Assembly (NCBI GenBank): GCA_011947345.1
Contig: JAAVTG010000640.1
Location: 1-25,616 of the forward strand
Source of the DNA: Phytophthora quininea
Lineage: Eukaryota; Oomycota; Peronosporomycetes; Peronosporales; Peronosporaceae
Direction of reading: 5' to 3'
DNA length: 25,616 nucleotides
Under the pieces are notes generated by a model. It saw nothing but the letters and a program-made list of their open reading frames with translations, was not told the DNA's origin and did no database searches. How positions within the stretch are numbered: the stretch's first letter is position 1; the number at the start of each line of letters is the position of its first letter. Of this stretch, positions 1-11,502 are shown piece by piece. The position numbers and the translations under genes are program-made.

Positions 1-100
1 TGTAACGTGCTTTCATGCAGTGGAAAAAATACGGTAGGTTGACTTGTTGCAAGCTCTTCGAGATGAGACGATTCCTAGTCCACGTTCGTTGAAGACTTGA

Positions 101-111
101 TCATTTCTCAA
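101..111 (+). promoter_or_regulatory. Oomycete-type initiator upstream of left protease A
   Basis: TCATTTCTCAA lies about 20 nt upstream of the ATG at 130. It fits the oomycete Inr consensus (YCAYTYY) with a CA-containing 3' flank. The same element stands at the same place before protease B and both right-arm copies, which supports a short 5' UTR and the oomycete assignment. Confidence 0.55.
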
Positions 112-129
112 CCGCCTCACTCTATCGTA

Positions 130-1935
130 ATGCGGCCATACTTCCTGATTCTGGTGGCAGCCGTCACGATCCTCGAGACTTCGGCCAACAAGCTCAACGG
201 TTGGTTTTCCTGCTCACCAACAACGTTCTCGGACGAAGGCAGCATCAGTGGCCTTCCAGCCGAATGCGCCGTGTACAAGGCTCCTCTGTGTTACCCTGGA
301 ATCTGCGAAACACCGGAATCGGTGGACGACACGGTCGACATCTTCGTTAAGCGCTTTCCTGCTACAACCAATGCCGACACTGCTCCCAACGTGTGGCTTT
401 TGCAAGGTGGACCCGGATATTCGTCGACACCAAGTGCGTTCATTTCTGTTGTAATTTTGAGGTTGCTTCATTCAATTGACTCGTGTCTTGTAGTGGAGGC
501 CGATATGGCAACGTTGTCTACTCTTTTGAAGGGCTCGGTCAACGTGTACACGATGGATCACCGTGGCACCGGCCGCAGTACGCGATTTGACTGCGCCGCG
601 GCTCAAGTGACCACCACGGGGTCTCCATCAGGCGCTCGCATTGAGATTTCCGAGATCCCGGCCTGTGCTCAGGACCTCGAGAACCAATTTGGCGACCTGG
701 CATCCTTCTCGACCACCAGCGCCGCAATGGACCTCAAGACGCTCATCTCCAAGTACACGAACAAGGCGAGCACTATCGTCTACGGGGTCAGCTATGGCAC
801 CATTCTGGTGGAGCGGTTGATGCACTTGTCTCCTCCAAAAGTGACCGGGTATGTCTTGGATAGTGTCGCACGGCCTCTGGCGCCGGAGCACCCGCCGTTG
901 AAACGTTTCCGTTCACTTCGACCTACGACACGTACACTGGAGAGGTGGGCGATGCCTTCATGGCGCTCTGTCAACAAGACAAAGAGTGCAAGACCCGCTT
1001 TAAACGCACCGGACTCAAGAAAAGCATTCGAAACCTCATCAACCAGTTTGACAAGGACCCGAACACGACTTGTGCGACTCAAGATGGGACTATGAAGCCT
1101 TCATACACCTTACGGCAAGCGCTCGGGTCAATGCTTCAGGACGCATGGACTAGAACGCTGATCCCGCCAGTCGTCTACCGATCGCTTCGCTGTTCGGCCG
1201 ATGATGTCAAAGTCTTGACTTATTTCTACAAGACGCTGTACAGCGGCATGACTGACTCCGGATATCAAGGTGCCAAAACCCAAGACGATGCGTACACGTC
1301 CAATCTACTCGACGGTCTGATCCAGTACTCCGAGTTGTGGAATCTCCGCAGCCTTCCATGAAGGAGATGGTCAAGCGCTTTACGGATGTCGAAATGTCCG
1401 ACACTGGCATATTCACCTGGTTGAGCAATACTGCGCCTTCTCCAAGGAAGACTCACCGGCTTGCAACAAATTCACTGGTGGCGATTACGAAGGCAACGGG
1501 ATCATTTACGACCGAGACCAATACTGGAACAAGAGCGCCACGATCCCCAAACAAGCCAGCGTTCTACTGCTCGGTGGTACGCTTGATGCTCGGACGCCAC
1601 TTAAATTCGCCAAGTATCTCCTGCAAGCTCTGAAAGGCAAGAACAAGGAGCTTATCACTTTCGATTATGCCACTCATGGAGTACTCGTGACCACTTCGAC
1701 CAACGATGAGAACGCAGTAGCGACTTGTGGGATGCAGGTGCTGGCATCCTACGTGAAGAACAACGGCGACCTAACGCGTCTGGACAAATCCTGCCTCGAC
1801 GATATGCCGGCGTTCAACATGACAGCGCCAACGGAAATTGTGGACCAGTACTTCTACACCGATGATGTGTACGACGGCGTCTATCTAGGCCAAGACGATC
1901 CTACTTCCACTTCGGCGTCGCAGGAGAATCCCTAG
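130..1935 (+). pseudogene. Secreted S33-family serine protease A, left copy, frameshifted
   Basis: This is the left copy of a secreted alpha/beta-hydrolase peptidase resembling tripeptidyl aminopeptidases (S33, TAP-like C-terminus). The ATG at 130 opens a signal peptide (MRPYFLILVAAVTILETSA). Exon 1 is 130-433, a 60 nt GT-AG intron is 434-493, and exon 2 runs to the TAG at 1933-1935. The LQGGPGYSS oxyanion motif, HRGTGRST, nucleophile elbow GVSYG, Asp in LDARTP and His in YATHG are all encoded, but not in one frame. Relative to the right copy, single bases are missing near 871 (GTCGCACGG versus GTCGCTACGG), near 1340 and near 1403; together they return to the starting frame. Several substitutions between about 920 and 1330 match protease B rather than the right A copy. 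It may be a decayed gene or a poorly resolved one. Confidence 0.8.
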
Positions 1936-1947
1936 ACACGACACTTT

Positions 1948-4900
1948 TTACGATGTCTCTGTCATGTAGGAACTGTCGATGACGCTGGTGTTTGCAGCTA
2001 GAAATTCACCATTTTCCATTTCCACGTGATGCGAATTTTGAAGCGAGCCATTTTTTGCCGTTAAAATCTGACGTACATGCTCCAAATGCATCATATAGCT
2101 CAGCAGTCCATAGAAAATCGGACGGACGTCATTATAATCCCGTGGCCAGCTAGCATGCATGAAATACGCTTGCAGTATTTCCACAGTGGATGGCTGGAAT
2201 GCTAGCGGCTTTAGCTGTTGTAAGGCAGTACTGAGTTGGTCCGGCTCCAGTAAATACTTGCAAGCGGTACTCCAGCTAGAGGCTCCGACAATTTCTCGAG
2301 GTTTTGACCATGACCATTCCAGGTGCAGTAGCATTCGTGTGGCTTCTACTAGCACTGCTTCTGCTACCAGATAGGCGTCAAATGCGGAGGCGTGGTCGCC
2401 ACTTTCCTCGTCATCATAATCGAGGTGAACGGGGTCTTGCTTACCCACTTGAATGGCGACAGTATTCAACGATTTCATCGCTTCCAGTAGATCCGCGTCT
2501 CGTTGATTATCAAGATCAATTTCAGAGTTAAATATCGATTCACCGACGAGATAAGCCACATGACACGGTAGTTCTTCATGGTCCGGGTACAGCCACCAGT
2601 GAAGCTCATTTGTGAACAAATTCGCACTAGAGACGGTCATACCGCAGTTAGCATTGAACAATACCGCGATTCGATGCTCTATCAGTGCATGCAGCACATC
2701 CTCTACATTATTGCCCGTTAATTTGCAGTCGAAAGCGAAGAAATAACGCTCCAGAACTCGTAGGAGCCAAGGAGAATTTGTTGACCCTAACACTAGGACA
2801 ATTGGAGGAACCATCACAGCACATACTTCGCAATACCCGTGATAAATTAACTGTAGCGATTCGGAAGAGGTAGCACCAGTATGAGTGATTAAGTGTTTGA
2901 TAGCACTCAATCGCCAGTACTGGATTGTTGCACAGTTGGAGCAACTCATCGAGTAGTCGAAAGCTGTATCGCCTGTTGCATGTAGCCGGTCGTTGTGTTG
3001 GAGTTTTGATTCCTCATAAGCAAGACATTCAGGGCACTCTTCAGATCTCCGATCATCATCCAAACCGAGAGTGATTCGACGGGAAATGTTCGAACATCGT
3101 AGATAATCCGACAGTGCAATCGTCAGCGATTGTTGTGTTGGAACACCACCGCGAAATTGCGATGCTGGTGATGTGGGTGACAGCCATGTTATTTTCAACA
3201 GCAAGTACGCTCGAAATTCCCTCTTTTGTTGGACTAGAAAGAGAGTCACGAAACAGAAGACACGTCCAATCTTACACGCGTATTTCGTCAGCTTTAGCAC
3301 ACGGATGTATCGTGTCAACTTAGTCCGCCATTTAGATGAGACGGTGGTTTTCCACTCGTCATGAGTAGGAGAAGATCTGAGCTTCTCGAACTTGGTCAAA
3401 GCCAACAATTCCGCGAAGCTGGAAGACGGGAGCGGAATGCCATACGGATTCACTTCTTGCTTGGGAACAAGTAGTTGTTTAGTGATCTGCTGACTCGCCT
3501 GGGTTTTACTTCAGGTTTTGGAACCAGGTCCATCGTGTAATCTTTGTCGCTTGTATCGTAAATGTGGACCTCATACTTTGCGCGATCGATCGTGATATTC
3601 CCAAAGTACACTTTTGATTTATCGGTATACTCTTCCCGTTGCAGTTCTTCATGATACGTATGATGCCTCCAGATAAGTTTAGTTTGGCCCAAGTAATCGC
3701 GTTTGATATCCAAATCGGTACCATACACCAAACATTTCGTAGCAATGCCAGATTCCATAAGAACACTTTCAGGGCCATGCCACGAACTCAAAACAAAGCA
3801 CACAGTTGATGGATTATCCGTTCTCAAGTACATCGCCACCAGAGCGTAATTGTCTGCTCGGTTATTCCACATTTTGAGGCCTTCTTTGTGAACACAGAGT
3901 AGTGTTTGGTCACTCTCACGAAGTCGAAGTGGTCGAGGGCATGACGGACCCGACCAAACCAGTCGAAACTGTCGTCGACGTTTCTCATACAGCAAACAAA
4001 GCCACTTGCAATAGTTTCCTAGTCCTTCACTTGTTCGGCCATAGCCTCAAGAATTAAATTCCCTGACAGTCATGACCATTGTTGATGCCGCTGATGAACT
4101 TGGATGATACGCTACAATTCGAAGACTTTCCAGATCGTACCCACGTGCATTTTGTATGTAAATTGAAATAAAAATGCTTGCCGTTCATCTCGTGCGTACA
4201 CTTGAAAATGGCACATGCAGCGATGCGATCCATTCTCGCTTTGTTGGCTTTCAACTGCAGTTTTCTTTCGCGTCTCGCTCGACGGCACGGGACAAAACTT
4301 CTTCGTGTTTCATTGCCATGTTCGCAGTGCGACGCCGATCCAACTCAGTTTTCTTTTCCTGTGCGATGCGAGTCTTTAGCTCGATAGTTTCACGTTTCTG
4401 GCGGATCGATTGTTGTCGCTTTTCTTCCAGTCGACTATGAAGATCGCACTCCTCAATCGGTTTTTGTACACTCGCTTTCTTCGCTTCAATCACTCGAATA
4501 TCATTTTCGACGGCCTGGGCAATTTCACGGTATTTTGCTTCAGGAGTTTGTGGTTCTGTAAGATCCTTCTGCTTTTGAGAACTTTTCTTCTTTTCTCGCA
4601 ATAATCGGCTGCGTTCTATAGTCTTTTGCGGATATCGTCACGTCTTGACGTAATTTCTTGTTGTTTCTTGTCGATTCTGGCTATCCGTAGTTTATCCTAA
4701 GGAATCAAGACAAGTTAGTATATTAGGAAGGTGTATGCTTAAAGTACTTTACCTTTTCAATCTGTAAGGCACTCTGTTGGCTCTTGTGTTTATCCAGCAC
4801 TTTGCCGAGACAGGATTCCTCGCCGTTTAACACTGTCAGGCATTGTTGCAATTTATCAGCTAGTCGAGCAAATAAAGCCAATGCTTCCCTTCTGTATTTG

Positions 4901-6077
4901 TCACGACAATGCCTTGTGCACCCGTTAGCCACGTAAAAACAAGTTCTGAACTAACCAAATCGTACCAAACACGATGCTCTTGCACACGATCGTTTTCACG
5001 ACGTAACTCTGTCCATTTGATTTGATTATATAGATCTTGAAGAAGCTGCTGGACGTGTGTGCGTTCTCGACGTACTAATGCGGATTGGTAAGCTGTAGTC
5101 CTAAAACACTCAATAAAAATTCGTTAACATCATCGCACAACTGCAGCTTTGTACGCTACCTTTGCCGCGAGTTAACTGCTGCGATCTCTTCATAAATTGT
5201 CGAATATTCCTCATTATTACCAGGACCGCTGCGCTCCAATTTTGAAGGACCTCGAATAATGTACTCTTTCAGCACTGCTAAAGATCGTAGTCGACCGTGA
5301 AAACTTTCTTCTTCGAGCAGAACAGCTTGAGCAGTTTGTACACGAGATCCATCAACGACATCATCTTCAGGTTGGATGCTGGCCAAAGATGTTACAAGCG
5401 GTTGGGGTGGCGGGTGTTTCCTCCATCTATCCTCTCTGGTCTTTGAATTCCGACAGATTCGCTGTTTGTCAGTCAAATTAGTATTCTTCGGCCAGCTGGC
5501 AGCGCTCCAGTACCTTAGTGACCGATATTCGCGAACGTTTATCCCAAGTCTGGAAGTGACAATTCCATCCAACGCTTCAGCAACAATAAATGGGTTCCGA
5601 GCCAGACGAAATCCCAACCATGCCACAAGATCGCCCACTTGGTCCAGAAAGTCTAGGTCTTCACACATAACTAGTAAATAGTTTTCGTTCTCGTGGATGT
5701 ATGGTCGTGGGAGTCCTTGGTGTACAACCTCACGCCACAGCTGAATATCCTCCACAACATCCACGGAAGCTGCTCGCATCAAAAGCAACAAATCTCCAAG
5801 TATGTGAATTTCTTTACCCGTGGGAACTTCAGGGAGGTGAATCTCACTCGGATTCGACCTCTTTTCCAACGTCCCGGCATTTTATTTTCAGGACAGCTTG
5901 AGGGGCGACGATTGAGAGCAGCGCAAGAAGTTTGGCCTTGTGCTTCTCTCGGACCGCGATGCTGCTCAGAACCGCATACTCAGCCTCTTGGATGGACCTT
6001 CGTGAATCCTTAACAACATTGTCTTCTTGAACGGGCACCTTCATCAATGCCGATCCAAAATCCCAAGAGTCTTTCAT
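1948..6077 (-). pseudogene. Large coiled-coil/CxxC protein, left copy, frame-broken
   Basis: Left partner of the right-arm gene at 18208-22341, with identical exon borders: 6077-5161/5160, 5100-4966, 4912-4753 and 4696-1948, separated by introns of 59, 53 and 56 nt. The last exon encodes a Lys/Glu/Gln/Arg-rich coiled coil and then a long globular region. Frame breaks against the right copy occur near 5896-5907 and 5859-5872 (C and A runs), 4266-4268 (A run), 4161-4174 (T run) and 3510-3516 (one G lost). In contrast this copy has the better C-terminus: six A against five in the right copy lets it read on to a stop at 1948-1950, ending SYMTETS. Function is not recognised. The gene ends only about 12 bp from the stop of protease A, so their 3' UTRs must overlap. 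Confidence 0.6.
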
Positions 6078-6213
6078 GAAACGTCCACTCAAAAGGAAAG
6101 CAAGAAACTATTCATTTGCACGCAAGAAAGGAGCTCCATCGCCAAATCTGTCCTAACTTTATTAGTCCTCTGGAATTGCCTTGAAAATCGAAACCTTGCA
6201 CTGCCCAATGCAC

Positions 6214-6844
6214 TTAGATACATATGGGGCACACCGGATATGTGAATTGCTTGCCGCTCCACTCGAGCCACTCCTTGCCGCAGACATGATGAAAATTGTG
6301 GCCGCAAAGTCCCGAGGCGATCGATTTCTTCCGCGCGAACTACAGCTTGCACGGGCAAGCCGCGCACACGCCCCTCATCCCAACTGCACGAACACGAACT
6401 CCGAGCGACATTTAACAGGAGCCACCTTTTAGGTTTGGCCACCAGCACAAGACTCTTCCAGTTGGCAAAGTCAGCAGCTTGGTCGCGGTCAAAGAAGGAG
6501 TAGCCAAGTTTGCCATCATCCTCTGCAATTCGCCACTGTGAACGCACAAAGCCGTCGCCATCACGCTTCCTCGTTCCCTCAAACCTCCACACGTAGTTGC
6601 GGAAATAACACACGTCAAGTTTCAGCTTCGAGAGACACAATGGACACGAAAGAAATGGTGAATAACAATTCGTGACGAATGGCATAGTTGAAACTTTGCC
6701 CCACGAGACTCGGCTGACAACCAAAGTCGGACACATCACTATCTGTCGGAGATCATTCAGCTTAACAACTTTTGCAAGAGCTGAGAGGCATCCATTACTA
6801 CACTGGCAGACTCCACACATCTCCGCAAGACCCTGCTTCCACAT
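6214..6844 (-). pseudogene. RING-H2-type zinc finger gene, left copy, disrupted
   Basis: An ORF begins at ATG 6844 (MWKQGLAEM) and contains Cys-rich segments MCGVCQCSNGC and CPLCLSKLKLDVC, then a middle region with no recognised domain. A RING-type finger is encoded downstream but split between frames: CAAC and then, after an in-frame TAG, LCGHNFHRVC and CPIC, ending at TAA (6214-6216). In this arm an extra G in GAGGGGCGTG puts the open frame out of register with the finger, so the 251-residue ORF reads through it in the wrong frame. Function if intact would be E3 ubiquitin-ligase-like, by family inference only. The TAG is present in both arms. Confidence 0.45.
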
Positions 6845-7094
6845 AGCAGCATTTCAGTCGTTAGATTCAAACAACAGCAACAATCGCACTGGTAGTGGAT
6901 TGCCCACCGAATAATCAAAGATACCTCCCTGCGTTGGGATCTACGTAGAACACAAACGCCTCCTGAAATTGTCGATCAACCAATATTTCATCTATCAAAG
7001 ACTCTTGTGGATGTTATTGCTCCTGTGGGTAAGACGATTCTTTCATCTTGGAACTCTTTCAACGTGTGAAACGCGCTGAAAGCACGAGTCGATT
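6845..7094. other. Intergenic stretch with short coding-like remnants (left)
   Basis: This lies between the RING gene start and the protease B stop. On the minus strand short blocks look coding: HPQESLIDEILVDRQF followed by QEAFVFYVDPNAGRYL in one frame, then DYSVGNPLPVRLLLLFESND in the next. They are separated by stops and a frame change and no family was recognised. They may be a lost exon of the RING gene or chance. The right-arm mirror is 17195-17444. Confidence 0.3.
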
Positions 7095-8888
7095 CTACTG
7101 CGACGTCGAACCGGAGTCGTCTTCGCCCAGATACTTACCGTCGTACGCGTCGTCAGCGTCGAAGTACTGGTTCACAATATCTGCTGGCGCTGTCATGTTG
7201 AACGCTGGCATATCGTTGAGGCAGGACTTGTCCAGACGTGTTAGGTCGCCGTGGTTCTTGACGTACGAGACCAGCACCCGCATCCCACAAGTCACAAGTA
7301 AGCGCTCGTCGGTTCGTGTGGTCGCAACAATTCCGTGCGTGGCGTAGTCGAACGTGACGAGCTCCTTATTGTCCCCCTTGAGAGCTTCTAGGAGATACTT
7401 TGTGAACTTGGGCGGCATCCGAGCATCGAGGCTGCCGCTGAGCAGTAGAACGCTGGCTTGTTTGGGGATCGTGGCGCTCTTGTTCAGTATTGGTCTCGGT
7501 CGTAAATGATCCCGTTGCCTTCGTAATCGCCACCAGTGAATTTGTTGCAAGCCGGTGAGTCTTCCTTGGAGAAGGCGCAGTATTGCTCAACGAGGTCAAT
7601 TGTGCCTCCGTCGGACATTTCGACATCCGTAAAGCGCTTGACCATCTCCTTCATGGAAGGCTGCGGAGATTCCCACAACTCGGAGTATTGGATCAGACAG
7701 TTGAGTAGATTGGACGTGTACGCATCGTCTTGGGTTTTGGCACCTTGATATCCGGAGTCAGTCATGCCGCTGTACAGCGTCTTGTAGAAATAAGTCAAGA
7801 CTTTGACATCATCGGCCGAACAGCGCAGCGATCGGTAGACGAACGGCGGGATCAGCGTTCTAGTCCATGCGTCCTGAAGCATCGACCCGAGCATTTGCCG
7901 CAATGTGTATGAAGGCTTCGTAGTCCCAGCCTGCATCGCACAAGTCGAGTTCGGGTCCTTGTCAAACTGGTTGATGAGGTTTCGAATGCTTTTCTTGAGC
8001 CCATTGCGCTTAAAGCGGGTCTTGCACTCGTTGTCTTGTTGACAGAGCGCCATGAATTCGTCGCCCACCTCTCCAGTGTACGTGTCGTAGGTCGAAGTGA
8101 ACGGAAACGTTTCAACGGCGGGTGCTCCGGCGCCAGAGGCCGTGCCAACACTATCCAAGACATACCCGGTCACTTTTGGAGGAGACAAGTGCATCAACCG
8201 CTCCACCAGAATGGTGCCGTAGCTGACCCCGTAGACGATCGTGTTTGCTTTGTTCGTGTACTTGGAGATGAGCGTCTTGAGGTCCATTGCGGCGCTGGTG
8301 GTCGAGAAGGATGCCAGGTCGCCAAATTGGTTCTCGAGGTCTTGAGCACAGGCCGGGATCTCGGAAATCTCAATGCGAGCGCCTGATGGAGACCCCGTAG
8401 TGGTCACTTGAGCCGCGGTGCAGTCGAATCGAGTACTGCGACCAGTGCCGCGGTGATCCATCGTGTACACGTTGACAGCGCCGTCCAAAGGATAGACAAC
8501 ATCGCCATATCCTGTTCCACTAAAATGACACGAATAAGTCAACTAAACCAACTCGAAGTTACAAGGGGCATGACTCACTTGCTGTAGACGAATACCCGGG
8601 CCCACCTTGCAAAAGCCACACGTTGGGAGCAGTGTCGGCGTTGGTTGTAGCAGGAAAGCGCTTAACGAAGATGTCGACCGTGTCGTCCACGGATTCCGGT
8701 GTTTCGCAGATTCCAGGATAACACAGAGGAGCCCTGTAGATAGCGCATTCGGCTTGTATGTCACCTTGGCTGCCTTCATCCGAGAATGTCCCCATGGAGC
8801 AGGAAAACCAACCATTGAGCTTGGTTGCCGAAGCAGACGCTTGGAGGGTCGTGACGGCTGTCACCAGGAACAGGAAGCGAGACCGCAT
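7095..8888 (-). pseudogene. Secreted S33-family serine protease B, left copy, frameshifted
   Basis: Paralogue of protease A in opposite orientation. The ATG at 8888 opens a signal peptide (MRSRFLFLVTAVTTLQASA), exon 1 is 8888-8579, and the intron starts with GTGAGT at 8578. Exon 2 starts at 8519 with the canonical acceptor, or at 8511 with an acceptor 8 nt further on; only the latter keeps the frame into VNVYTMDHRG. A single G is missing near 7484 (TACTGAACAAG versus TACTGGAACAAG on the right), which creates a stop after YDRDQY and removes the Asp and His of the triad from the frame. Past that point the original frame resumes to the TAG at 7095. It has one more Thr codon in the signal peptide than the right copy. 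Confidence 0.8.
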
Positions 8889-9391
8889 CACCGCAGAGTG
8901 AGGCGATTGAGAAATGATCAGGCGTTCAACAAACGTGAACCAGGAGTCGTCATCTCATCTCATCTCAAGACGCTCGCAACATGCAAGCGTCCCGTATTCC
9001 TCAAAGCTACGAGCGATTCATTGGAGCTTGCGTACGATCCAACGATACGCACACATCGACGAGTGGCTCCCAGATGGAAGAATCGACGATCTGCCATGTG
9101 AACCAGCGATCGCGTACGCAGCGAAACAAATGAAGTTTTCTGGAGAAGAACGGAAACGTAGACCCCTGGAATTGAGATTGGATTTCACCCCGAAAAGTCT
9201 CTTTCGTCGCTGCTCCGATCTGTGCGGTAGTTTCGAGAATAAGCTCACTGTCAGAATTCACAGTGTGAGATCAGCAGTGTACTGCACAGTATTAATACCA
9301 TTTCAGGGCTACGTAGCCGCAGCGCCACAAAATGTTGAGCGTCGTTGAGGTCTGCGCGCTCTTAAGGAAACCTGACTGATTTCGTCAAAAG
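8889..9391. other. 503 bp upstream flank of left protease B; no confident gene
   Basis: This separates the protease B start from the ATPase stop. It contains the initiator, a short CATCT tandem run near 8951-8967, and a block (about 9020-9250) that resembles the flank beyond the right protease A (24300-24520): shared pieces include CGTACGATCC, GTCCCAGATGG-like, GCAAACAAATG-like and TAGTTTCGAGAA. The flank was therefore duplicated together with the protease gene. Short ORFs on both strands here are not supported by any recognised domain. A small inverted repeat, CACTGT...ACAGTG, lies near 9249-9268. Confidence 0.5.
8908..8918 (-). promoter_or_regulatory. Oomycete-type initiator upstream of left protease B
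   Basis: TCATTTCTCAA on the minus strand, 20 nt upstream of the ATG at 8888, at the same spacing as before protease A. The surrounding 5' flank is also recognisably related to that of A. Confidence 0.55.
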
Positions 9392-11450
9392 CTATTGTGT
9401 CATCGTAGCCGTTCGGAGACGATTGATAGCGGCAGCCAGCTGCACACACGGCCACAACAAAAAGTGAGTTCATCTGCCGACAACTCGTGGCTACTACAGA
9501 GCCTACCTCGAGCTTTCTGGGTCTCGTGTAAAACCCGGATTTCTTGTGCGTACCAACCACATCCAATGAACTCGAGCGGTTCATCTCGTTCTCCAGCATT
9601 GCGAGAACCTCCTGCACAACCGAAAGTACAATAAGAATTAGTAGAGGCTCATAAACACATCTCCCAGCACATTAAATGGGGTTTCTTCACACACCTCAAG
9701 CGTCCGCTTGCCATCCATGTAGGACCGCATCTTTTGGATGCCATCAGCAATCGCACGCACTTGGCTGGGCTCGACGATCTGCTCCACCGCACTCAAATCC
9801 AACTCCACCTGTCGGCCACAACAAATAACACACTCAGCTATCACACGAACTAGCTCATCTAAACAACATGGCCCTACCTCTCCGTACTGGATCTTGCCAA
9901 GTCCACGCGAGACTACCTTGCCATTGACCTCAAACCCGCGACTCAGTGGGATACGGGGCTTAAACCCCCGAAAGCTGCGTCTTGACGGATCTCTTCGTGT
10001 TCGCTAGCGATTCTCTTAGCTTCCGCAGTCACATCCCGCGGCTCGTACGCATCCATCATGATAACGTGGTCGGCCACAGAGAAATAGTCGCCAGCGCCAC
10101 CGATGACCAGCACGGACGACACGCCGCATTGCGTGTACAGCGCGCGCGCCTTGGAGATAAACGGCGTAATCGGCTCTTTGTCCTTGGCAACGAGTTGCTG
10201 CATCTTCCAGTCGCGGACCATAAAGTTGGTGGCGCACGTGTCTTCGTCAATCAGCAACGTCGTGGCGCCAACTTCCAGCGCTTCCACGATGTTCGCAGCT
10301 TGCGACGTGCTTCCTGACGCATCAGCAGTGGAGAACCGCGTCGTGTCCTGTTTGAACGGCAAGTTGTCAATAAAGGCACTGATGTCAGTGCACACGACAC
10401 TGCGCGAGTCTTCGGAGCGAATCTTGGCCGCATTCGGATCCACTACTACAAACTCCCGTCCATCTCCGGGGACATGGTTGTACACGCCAACCTCCAGCGC
10501 TTTCAAGACCGTGCTCTTGCCATGAAATCCCCCACCGACAAACAGCGTGACTCCAGCAGGAATCCCCATCCCCGTAACATTGCCACAGTTTGGCAACGTA
10601 AAGGACTTCTCGAGCGTCTCTGGGGACTTGAACGCGATCGCCTTGCCACTGTCCAGTGGTAAATCCGACGCGCCCGACTGTCTCGGCAGAACCGCTCCGT
10701 CCTTCACAAACCCCACAAGTCCGGCGTCCTTCAGCACCCCGCGCAGAGTCTCCTGGTCCTCCACAGACTTCAAATGCTCCCACAAATGATTTACATCCAA
10801 ACTCTTTAAAACTAACGAGCGTCCCACCAGCTTGGGCAGTGTCTCTACTAGAATCGTGTAGGCCCAGTCTCCGCAGATGCTGCGTCCTCTCGCCGGCAGA
10901 TTGATATTAAACCTGGCCTCAATGTCGCCATTGGACAGCACCATCACCGACGACCTCTCGATCACATGCTGGCCTGGAGCGTCAATGGAGATATCTCCGC
11001 CCTTAGCTCCTTGCCAGGAGCTGCTAGTGGTTTTGGCGTCAGCGCCAGCTCTTCTGGCTGCGGCTGCGAATTGCCGAGTCAAATAGTCACACAGTGCGAC
11101 GTTGCGGGTCTTGTCCTGGAACATTTCCACTTGCAAACCGGCCGAGCTGCTCGCCACCAGCACGTGAGCTCTGGAAGGACTGGCGTAGGGATCTCCTGGA
11201 TATGGTCGAAGCCTAAATGAAATTCGAGCCCCATGGAAGTGTCCTGGAATTGGAAGACGCGTTCCAACTCATGGTAAGCTCCGTAGTTCCGGTTGTGTAG
11301 GCTCTGTAGGAGGCTCCCCAGCTGCTGCCAAGAGGCAGAAGGTAGAGTAGACCTTGGTCGGTCACTGAACGAGTCGGAGCGACCCCTTCCGCGCCCTCCG
11401 CGACCACGCCCGCCGCCGTACTTGTTGCGGTAGTAATCCCCACGCCCCAT
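9392..11450 (-). CDS. ABC-class ATPase (PF09818 type), left copy, two one-base breaks
   Basis: This is a predicted ATPase of the ABC class, the family containing trypanosome RNA-editing factor MRB1590. Exons are 11450-9878, 9808-9695, 9611-9507 and 9439-9392, with GT-AG introns of 69, 83 and 67 nt. Domains in order: an RGG-rich N-terminus (GGGRGRGGRGRGRSDSF, about residues 12-28), IQGDPYASPSR, Walker A GGGFHGKST (about residue 305), DASGSTSQAANI, Walker B LLIDEDTCATNFMVRD (about residue 400), VLVIGGAGDYFSVAD, and a C-terminus RPRKLELAAAINRLR. Two single bases are missing compared with family expectation: at 11196-11197 (right arm has GGG) and in the C run 9965-9969. With those the exons total 1842 nt, about 613 residues. 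An RNA-related role is inferred from RGG repeats and the MRB1590 precedent only. Confidence 0.85.
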
Positions 11451-11477
11451 GACCTCTTGAATGGATACACAAAGAGG

Positions 11478-11492
11478 AAATGTTTGAAATGG
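11478..11492 (-). promoter_or_regulatory. Inr plus FPR-like core promoter of left ATPase gene
   Basis: On the minus strand CCATTTC is followed by CATTT a few bases later, about 30-40 nt upstream of the ATG at 11450. This resembles the oomycete initiator with its flanking promoter region. Confidence 0.4.
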
Positions 11493-11502
11493 AAATTAGC
11501 CA

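Noticed and set aside
7536..8386. Plus-strand ORFs opposite protease B
   Set aside because: Antisense shadows of the protease coding sequence; the same shadows recur in all four protease copies.
8951..8967. CATCT tandem run as a CRISPR or satellite array
   Set aside because: Only about three units with no spacers; a simple microsatellite.
9007..9261. Short ORFs on both strands in the protease B flank
   Set aside because: The flank is shared with protease A but the reading frames are not preserved between copies, so it behaves as non-coding promoter DNA.
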